A stretch of 5,012 nt of DNA from an uncultured Ktedonobacteraceae bacterium. GTDB taxonomy: Bacteria; Chloroflexota; Ktedonobacteria; Ktedonobacterales; Ktedonobacteraceae. Of this stretch, positions 1 to 4,426 are shown piece after piece. The stretch spans positions 1-5,012 of the forward strand of contig CATPCK010000020.1 in NCBI GenBank assembly GCA_955652655.1, given 5' to 3'. The notes under the pieces are model-generated. The model did not search any database. It was given only the letters and a program-made list of their open reading frames with translations, and was not told the origin of the DNA. Numbering within the stretch: position 1 is the first letter of the stretch; every line of letters begins with the position of its first letter. Both the position numbers and the translations under genes were made by a program.

Positions 1-1149
1 GACTTCGACCGCTTCAGCCAGCAGTCCATGCTCTTCATACCAATGACTCGCTTTGTCATATAACGCGCGCAGATAGCCTTCTCCGAGGCGGCGACGTGCC
101 TCGTGCTGCATAGCCTCGGCAAAAAGTGCGTGATAGCGATACCATTGCCCTACGTCATCGAGTGGAATTAGGAACAGGTTAGCACGTTCCAATTGTTTAA
201 GCATGTGCTCACTGTCGTTCCTGCCGGTAACAGCTTCACAAAGCGAACCCGTCAGGCGGTTGAGAAAGGCCGTCTGCAGCAGAAACTCCTGCAGCGGGTG
301 CGGTTGGGAAGAGAGCACGTCAGCAACAAGGTACTCCAGGATGTGCCGGTGACTGCCGGTAAAGGTACCCAGCATGTGCTCGAGATCCCGCGTGTCTTCT
401 CGCCCTTGCAGCGCGAGCGCTAGCAGGCGTAACCCGGTCACCCAGCCCTCTGTGCGATCCTCGAGGCGCGTGATCGCCTCAGCAGAGAGTGGAAACGGAA
501 GAGCCTGCCGGAGAAAGATCTCGGTCTCCGCCAGAGAAAAGCGCAGGTCAGTAGCATGTAGTTCGTAAAGGTCATCATGAGCACGCAGGCGCGCCAGGGG
601 AAGTGGGGGATCACTGCGTGTCAGTATAAGCAGGTGCAGCTTTGCAGGGAGGTGATCGACGAGATATGCCATCGTTTCGTGAATCTGGGGCGAGGTGATG
701 ACGTGGTAGTCCTCCAGGACGAGGACACACCTGTGTGCAAGCTGTGCCAATTCATTGATGAACGTTGTAAGCACGGTCTCCAAAGAGGGACGCCGCGATG
801 TCTGCAACTGCGCAAGAGCAGACTCACCAATACCGGCATGGAACGCCTGGCAGGCAGCGATGACATAGCGCCAGAAGCGCACAGGATCGTTATCGCCAGC
901 GTCGAGCGACAACCATGCAACAGGCGCATCCTGGCGTTCGCCACGCGTGGCAATCCACTCGCTCACAACCGTGGTTTTGCCGAAGCCGGCAGGAGCAGTG
1001 AGCAGGGTAAGCTTATATTCAAGCGCCTCATCAAGCCGTGCGAGCAGCGGCTCACGTAACACGAGTGATAGACGTGGGCGTGGAAGAGCAAGTTTGGTGC
1101 TCAGGAGCTCAAACATGTCGGGAGGCCGCGTTTGCTGAATCTCTTCCAT
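1..1149 (-). CDS. MalT/LAL-type LuxR-family ATP-binding transcriptional regulator, C-terminus cut by window edge
   Basis: The frame is open from an ATG at 1149 down to base 1 (383 codons, no stop), so only the N-terminal part is visible. Proteins of this family (MalT-like, large ATP-binding LuxR regulators) are usually about 900 residues: a STAND-type NTPase, then helical TPR-like repeats, then a C-terminal LuxR helix-turn-helix. Here the NTPase is complete in its key parts. A Walker A motif, APAGFGKTT, is at residues 52-60. A Walker B strand, VLVLEDYHVI, is at 142-151. The family signature TRSDPPLPLARLRA is at 177-190, EGWVTGLRLLALAL at 234-247, and the YRYHALFAEAM motif at 337-347. The TPR and DNA-binding domains should lie beyond base 1. 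The start is supported by a GGAAGGG ribosome site (1155-1161) five bases upstream. A second ATG at 1154 is out of frame. The gene starts 15 bases after the isomerase stop, which suggests co-transcription. The family call is firm; the ligand and target genes cannot be read from the sequence. Confidence 0.93.
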   Translation of the reverse strand, partial: MEEIQQTRPPDMFELLSTKLALPRPRLSLVLREPLLARLDEALEYKLTLLTAPAGFGKTTVVSEWIATRGERQDAPVAWLSLDAGDNDPVRFWRYVIAACQAFHAGIGESALAQLQTSRRPSLETVLTTFINELAQLAHRCVLVLEDYHVITSPQIHETMAYLVDHLPAKLHLLILTRSDPPLPLARLRAHDDLYELHATDLRFSLAETEIFLRQALPFPLSAEAITRLEDRTEGWVTGLRLLALALQGREDTRDLEHMLGTFTGSHRHILEYLVADVLSSQPHPLQEFLLQTAFLNRLTGSLCEAVTGRNDSEHMLKQLERANLFLIPLDDVGQWYRYHALFAEAMQHEARRRLGEGYLRALYDKASHWYEEHGLLAEAVEV

Positions 1150-1164
1150 AGCATCCCTTCCGCT

Positions 1165-1908
1165 TTACTTGAAATATTCAAGAGAAATCCGCGCGCTCTC
1201 CAGCGAAGGAATTTGAGGATGATCGTTCTCGACAATCACCCACAGGCCGCGAGCCCTCGCAAACGCGTATATATGCCCCATATCTAGCATACCTTTGCCA
1301 ACTTCAGTCATCGAACGATCAGCAGCCATATCTTTGAGATGAATGAGCGCGACACGGTCTGCATTTGTTTCAGGATACAAGACAGGGTCAACACCTGCGT
1401 AAGCTGCCCAGTAAACATCTAGCTCGATCTTTACCAGTGAGGGATCGGTAGCCTGTATCAAATAGTCAAGGAGATAGATGCCATCAACGCGAGTGAATTC
1501 AAAGTCGTGGTTATGATAGGCAAAGGTGATACCGTGTTCCTGGCATCGCTGACCGATAGCATTCAGTCGAGGAGCAAGCGCCTGTATACCCTCTCGCGTG
1601 CGCCACTCGTTCGCCAGCGAGGGCAGCACTATAAAGGAGCAGCCAATATCCCGGCAATAGCGAAACGACGCGTCCAGTTGCGCATCTTGTAACGCATCCA
1701 ACCCGAGATGGGTACTGACTGCGCGTAGCCCCGTCTCGGCTAGCAATGCCGACATCTCTTGCGAGGTCAGGTTCCCATAGCCAGCGAATTCTACTCCAGG
1801 ATATCCTATCTGCGCCACGCGCCGCAGTGTTCCGGCGAAATCGCGTTTGGTCTCATCTCGCACAGTATATAATTGTAGAGCCACCTGCTGGTAGTTCAGG
1901 CCGTTCAT
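1165..1908 (-). CDS. Sugar phosphate isomerase/epimerase-like TIM-barrel protein (AP_endonuc_2 fold)
   Basis: This is a 247-residue protein of the xylose-isomerase-like/AP endonuclease 2 fold, whose members isomerise, epimerise or dehydrate sugars and inositols using a divalent metal. The opening VALQLYTVRDE (9-19) and GYPGVEFAGY (35-44) are typical of the sugar-isomerase branch. Likely metal or catalytic residues are E40, H67 (STHLG), the HNH at 132-134 (YHNHDFEF), D164 in IELDVYW, H190 in LIHLKDM, and E227 in VIVENDHP. The length is near that of shorter family members, and nothing appears truncated. The frame is open upstream to an ATG at 1962, but I chose the ATG at 1908. It has an AAGGAG site eight bases upstream and puts the first beta strand near the N-terminus, as expected; the extra 18 residues do not look like the family. 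The gene is divergent from the dehydrogenase at 2070 and probably co-transcribed with the regulator at 1149. An inositol, keto-sugar or glycoside role is plausible, but the substrate is unknown. Confidence 0.9.
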   Translation of the reverse strand: MNGLNYQQVALQLYTVRDETKRDFAGTLRRVAQIGYPGVEFAGYGNLTSQEMSALLAETGLRAVSTHLGLDALQDAQLDASFRYCRDIGCSFIVLPSLANEWRTREGIQALAPRLNAIGQRCQEHGITFAYHNHDFEFTRVDGIYLLDYLIQATDPSLVKIELDVYWAAYAGVDPVLYPETNADRVALIHLKDMAADRSMTEVGKGMLDMGHIYAFARARGLWVIVENDHPQIPSLESARISLEYFK

Positions 1909-1916
1909 GAAATTAT

Positions 1917-1922
1917 CTCCTT
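1917..1922 (-). promoter_or_regulatory. Ribosome binding site that fixes the isomerase start
   Basis: The minus strand reads AAGGAG here, eight bases before the ATG at 1908. It is the strongest ribosome site near this gene. It argues for starting at 1908 and not at the in-frame ATG at 1962. Confidence 0.8.
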
Positions 1923-1930
1923 TTTTCAAA

Positions 1931-1945
1931 AGGTTTGTCAAACCT
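1931..1945. promoter_or_regulatory. Perfect 15-bp palindrome, candidate operator
   Basis: AGGTTTG and CAAACCT form a perfect inverted repeat around a single central T. It lies 22 bases upstream of the isomerase ATG and 124 bases upstream of the dehydrogenase ATG. It sits just downstream of the best -10 candidate for the isomerase (1961-1969), where a bound repressor would block initiation or early elongation. The half-site and one-base spacing suit a dimeric DNA-binding protein, but I cannot assign a regulator family. It is too tight to be a full RNA hairpin; only about a 5-bp stem with a 5-base loop could form in the transcript. Confidence 0.5.
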
Positions 1946-1960
1946 ATTCCTTCTCCCTGC

Positions 1961-1969
1961 AATATAGCA
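1961..1969 (-). promoter_or_regulatory. Candidate extended -10 promoter for the isomerase-regulator unit
   Basis: The minus strand reads TGCTATATT, which is an extended -10 pattern (TGn followed by TATATT, close to TATAAT). Transcription would begin near 1954 and give a leader of about 45 bases that contains the 1931-1945 palindrome and the ribosome site. There is no good -35 at 17 bases (the hexamer is CACAGC), which extended -10 promoters can tolerate. This assignment is inferred from sequence resemblance only. Confidence 0.35.
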
Positions 1970-1983
1970 CACGCAGATACCAG

Positions 1984-1997
1984 GCTGTGCGCTGTGC
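1984..1997. repeat. Tandem 7-bp direct repeat in the divergent control region
   Basis: GCTGTGC occurs twice head to tail without a gap. It overlaps the -35 position of the candidate minus-strand promoter and lies just upstream of an AT-rich TAATATATACA stretch (2000-2010) that could be the -10 region of the dehydrogenase promoter. No good -35 precedes that stretch. Direct repeats at this place can be activator sites, but two short copies may be chance. Confidence 0.3.
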
Positions 1998-2047
1998 CGT
2001 AATATATACATAGGAGTAGTGCATTCTTCTACATACTCGATACACAT

Positions 2048-2054
2048 GGAAGGA
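2048..2054 (+). promoter_or_regulatory. Ribosome binding site candidate with unusually long spacing for the dehydrogenase
   Basis: GGAAGGA is the only purine-rich ribosome site before the ATG at 2070, but 15 bases separate them, well above the usual 5-9. A TGA in the dehydrogenase frame at 2061-2063 rules out any earlier in-frame start. The family's first strand (PIGIIGCGN) begins within six residues of the ATG at 2070, so that start must be right despite the spacing. Confidence 0.5.
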
Positions 2055-2069
2055 ATCTTTTGATCTGGC

Positions 2070-3182
2070 ATGAACAGAAAAACCCCCATAGGCATCATCG
2101 GATGTGGCAACATCAGTTCCACGTATCTCAAAGCGCCTGGCCTCTTCGATATTTTGCAGGTCGTTGCCTGTGCAGATATCGATCTGGAGCGAGCGCGAAG
2201 TCAGGCAGAGAAATACAGCGTTCCCAAAGTTTGTACCGTAGAGGAGCTACTGGCTGATCCGGAGGTCGAGATTGTCGTAAATCTTACCGTCCCCAACGCA
2301 CATGCCGAAGTCGCCCTTGCAGCAATTGCGGCCGGCAAAGCCGTCTATGGAGAAAAGCCATTAGCAACCAAAGGGGCGGATGGGAAAACCATTCTAGAAG
2401 CCGCGCACACTAAACACGTACGCATTGGCAACGCGCCTGATACTTTTCTTGGTGGCGGGTTTCAAACCTGCATCAAGCTGATTAACGACGGGCAGATCGG
2501 CATGCCTGTTGCTGCTACGGCATTCATGTTGAATCACGGTATGGAATGGTGGCATCCCGACCCATATTTCTTCTATCAACCCGGCGCCGGCCCTATGTTT
2601 GACCTCGGCCCTTACTATCTCACGGCGCTTATTGCCTTGATGGGGCCAATCCGGCGCGTGACCGCCTCAACGCAGATTACCTATCCCGAACGTACCATAA
2701 CCAGTGAGCCTAAATACGGCACGAAGATTCCCGTCAATACGCCTACACACATCGCGGGGATCATGGAATTTGCGAGTGGCGCTGTCGGCACGTTGATCAC
2801 CAGTTTCGATGTCTGGCATCATCGCTTACCATTTATTGAAATCTACGGGACAGAAGGCACACTGAGTACACCCGATCCCAACCGCTTCGATGGCCCTGTA
2901 TATATTCGCCAGGCGAAGGATGAGGCATGGCGAGAAGTTCCTTTAACGCATGGTTACACCAGCAATGCACGTGGACTGGGTACCGCCGATATGGCCTATG
3001 CTATGCGTTCCGGTCGTTTGCATCGGGCCAATGGAGAAATGGCCTATCATGTCCTCGATATTATAGAATCCTTCATGCAGTCCGCGACGGTGGGAAGGCA
3101 TATTACCCTGACCAGTACATGCACCCGACCTGAAGCGTTGCATCCAGGGCTACATGCGTGGGAAGAGGACCAGGTCGACTAA
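2070..3182 (+). CDS. Gfo/Idh/MocA family NAD(P)-dependent oxidoreductase
   Basis: This 370-residue protein is of normal family length. Such enzymes oxidise or reduce a hydroxyl or keto group of sugars, inositols or glycosides in the cytoplasm. The N-terminal Rossmann fold is clear: GIIGCGNIS at residues 8-16 binds the dinucleotide, and ADID (36-39) ends the second strand. GEKPLA at 94-99 contains the conserved E-K-P, with K96 the likely catalytic lysine. The C-terminal alpha/beta domain carries FDLGPYYLTAL (177-187). D178 matches the conserved aspartate of the DxGxH motif, but the histidine position is Y182. IEIYGTEGTL (256-265) is the typical strand and turn late in the fold. The gene is divergent from the isomerase across 161 bases and converges on the kinase gene with only 11 bases between stops. 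Oxidation of an inositol or sugar coupled to the isomerase is a reasonable inference, but the substrate is not determined. Confidence 0.93.
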   Translation: MNRKTPIGIIGCGNISSTYLKAPGLFDILQVVACADIDLERARSQAEKYSVPKVCTVEELLADPEVEIVVNLTVPNAHAEVALAAIAAGKAVYGEKPLATKGADGKTILEAAHTKHVRIGNAPDTFLGGGFQTCIKLINDGQIGMPVAATAFMLNHGMEWWHPDPYFFYQPGAGPMFDLGPYYLTALIALMGPIRRVTASTQITYPERTITSEPKYGTKIPVNTPTHIAGIMEFASGAVGTLITSFDVWHHRLPFIEIYGTEGTLSTPDPNRFDGPVYIRQAKDEAWREVPLTHGYTSNARGLGTADMAYAMRSGRLHRANGEMAYHVLDIIESFMQSATVGRHITLTSTCTRPEALHPGLHAWEEDQVD

Positions 3183-3190
3183 GTCGGCCT
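3172..3190 (+). terminator. Hairpin over the dehydrogenase stop codon, weak terminator candidate
   Basis: AGGTCGAC (3172-3179) and GTCGGCCT (3183-3190) pair as an 8-bp stem with one G-U pair in the plus-strand RNA. The three-base loop is the TAA stop codon itself. There is no U-tract after it (UUCACUAC), so it is not a classic intrinsic terminator. The same bases on the minus strand contain a C-A mismatch, so the structure favours the plus-strand transcript. It fills nearly all of the 11-base gap between the convergent genes. Confidence 0.3.
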
Positions 3191-3193
3191 TCA

Positions 3194-4252
3194 CTACACC
3201 CTGGCAATCTGCGCTGCGTGCGTGATCAGCGTTTGGACACGGCTGCCAAAAGCGGCGAAACGCTCATCCTGCGTTTGTCCGCGTTTCCAGCGCACATAGA
3301 TTTGCTGAATGATCACTGCCAGTTTGAAATAGGCAAAGATCATGTAATAGTTTATGGAAGAGAGGTCGCGCGAACTCTTTTGCGCATAGATTTCCATAAA
3401 GGTCTCCCTGTTCACAAAACCGGGAAACATGGTTACCGTTGGGAGTATCGTTTTCAATTCTTCAGGGTCATCGTCCGTTGCCCAGTAGCCCAAAGATATG
3501 GCAAGGTCGAAGAGGGGATCACCTATGGTTGCCATCTCCCAATCAAATACGGCGACTGGGCGAGTAAGATCCCTCGCATCAAGCATCATATTGTTCAACT
3601 TAAAGTCATTGTGGATCAACGTGGGCGCGGGGCTTTGTGGGATGTGCGACACAAGCCAGCTGGTGAGAGGCTCTACCTGCGGTATGTCGTCTGTTTTGGC
3701 GCGATGGTAGCGTTCAATCCACCCTTTCACCTGGCGCTCCAGAAAACCTGGAGGATGGCCAAATGTATCGAGTCCGGCAGCCTGCCAGTCGATGGCGTGA
3801 ATTTGTACCAGCGTTTCGATAACCGTATAGGAGATTTGCTTGCAAAGGTCGGGTGTTGGTGTTACTCCTGATGGAAAAGACGTATTCACAACGACCCCTT
3901 TGCGCCGTTCCATCACATAGAAAGGCGCCCCTATGATGGTAGGATCATCGCAGAAGAGGTAAGGTTTTGGCGCAAGTGGAAAGACCGGGTTGATCTTCTG
4001 CAAGAGGCTGCACTCCCGTTTCATGTCGTGAGCCTTTGGAGGCACTGGCCCAAACGGTGGTCGGCGCAGTACTCCTTCCCAATTGCCGATCTGAAGCTGG
4101 TAGGTCAGGTTAGAGGCGCCCGAGGGAAATTGTCGCACCTGCAAGGTACCCTCCCCTATCTCCTCGATGTGATCGCGCAAGTAATGCTCGACCTTTTCGA
4201 GTTCAAAGTTCTCTCCCGCACGCACGGCAATCGTTTCTTCCTGGTTATCCAT
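3194..4252 (-). CDS. Phosphotransferase family protein, APH/ACAD10-ACAD11-like kinase domain
   Basis: This 352-residue protein has the aminoglycoside phosphotransferase/choline kinase fold. Its motifs match the branch found as the kinase part of ACAD10/ACAD11 and as stand-alone bacterial kinases such as LvaA, which phosphorylates 4-hydroxyacyl-CoA. Visible motifs are FPSGASNLTY (42-51, nucleotide loop), VLRRPP (61-66), HDMKRE (75-80), PFYVMER (110-116), the catalytic HNDFKLNN (214-221) with D216 and N221, and FDWEMATIGDPLFDLA (236-251) with metal-binding D237. It is therefore likely an active kinase on a small metabolite, possibly an acyl-CoA, and not a resistance enzyme. An ATG at 4276 is in frame, but 4252 is preferred because AAGGAG lies six bases upstream and the extra eight residues add nothing recognisable. 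No acyl-CoA dehydrogenase partner is visible in the window, so the substrate is open. The terminator at 4354-4394 separates it from the next gene, so it should have its own promoter in 4253-4350. Confidence 0.9.
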   Translation of the reverse strand: MDNQEETIAVRAGENFELEKVEHYLRDHIEEIGEGTLQVRQFPSGASNLTYQLQIGNWEGVLRRPPFGPVPPKAHDMKRECSLLQKINPVFPLAPKPYLFCDDPTIIGAPFYVMERRKGVVVNTSFPSGVTPTPDLCKQISYTVIETLVQIHAIDWQAAGLDTFGHPPGFLERQVKGWIERYHRAKTDDIPQVEPLTSWLVSHIPQSPAPTLIHNDFKLNNMMLDARDLTRPVAVFDWEMATIGDPLFDLAISLGYWATDDDPEELKTILPTVTMFPGFVNRETFMEIYAQKSSRDLSSINYYMIFAYFKLAVIIQQIYVRWKRGQTQDERFAAFGSRVQTLITHAAQIARV

Positions 4253-4258
4253 TACGCT

Positions 4259-4264
4259 CTCCTT
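4259..4264 (-). promoter_or_regulatory. Ribosome binding site that fixes the kinase start
   Basis: The minus strand reads AAGGAG six bases before the ATG at 4252. This favours 4252 over the in-frame ATG at 4276, which lies upstream of the site. Confidence 0.8.
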
Positions 4265-4353
4265 AAAGAAAGGCAATTCTGTTAAAGATTCTTGCTCTAA
4301 GAGTGTACAACAATGCAGGAGCTAATTCCACTTTCTAGCTGCCGGCGCGACAA
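4265..4353 (-). other. Intergenic region expected to hold the kinase promoter
   Basis: This stretch lies between the terminator of the gene to the right and the kinase ribosome site. On the minus strand it contains TTGTAC followed 18 bases later by TTTAAC, and also a TACACT. All are weak matches, and I do not choose between them. A short palindrome, CTCTAAGAG (4295-4303), is the only symmetric element I noted. No small gene is apparent. Confidence 0.3.
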
Positions 4354-4394
4354 AACAGGCGACCCTCGTCCTTATTGGACAAGGGCCGCCTGTT
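4354..4394 (-). terminator. Intrinsic terminator of the ferritin-like/DUF2171 gene
   Basis: AACAGGCG (4354-4361) pairs with CGCCTGTT (4387-4394), CCCT with AGGG, and GTCC with GGAC, around a five-base TTATT loop. On the plus strand two positions are mismatched (A4362/C4386 and C4367/A4381). In the minus-strand RNA both become G-U pairs, giving an unbroken stem of about 18 bp. The stem runs into a UUUU tract at 4355-4352. It begins 32 bases after the stop codon at 4427. Orientation and position both fit termination of the minus-strand gene to the right. Confidence 0.8.
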
Positions 4395-4426
4395 GAAAAG
4401 TCTCTGCAATGTTCTACTCTTGCTCC

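Noticed and set aside
577..1059. A 160-codon plus-strand frame and a 110-codon minus-strand frame (621-953) over the regulator.
   Set aside because: Both are shadows of the regulator, whose own frame is uninterrupted and has Walker A, Walker B and other family motifs. Their translations have no recognisable pattern.
1906..1941. A consensus-like promoter on the minus strand: TTGACA (1941-1936), 18-base spacer, GATAAT (1917-1912).
   Set aside because: The -10 would end three bases before the isomerase ATG, so transcription would start inside the coding region and lose the ribosome site. TTGACA arises from the palindrome and GATAAT overlaps the ribosome site. The extended -10 at 1961-1969 fits better.
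1909..1962. An 18-residue N-terminal extension of the isomerase from the ATG at 1962.
   Set aside because: The extension would cover the palindrome and the AAGGAG site, has no family resemblance, and lacks its own good ribosome site.
3158..3871. A 237-codon open frame on the plus strand, antisense to the kinase gene.
   Set aside because: It overlaps the dehydrogenase end and most of the kinase. Its translation shows no domain pattern, while the kinase frame has all catalytic motifs.
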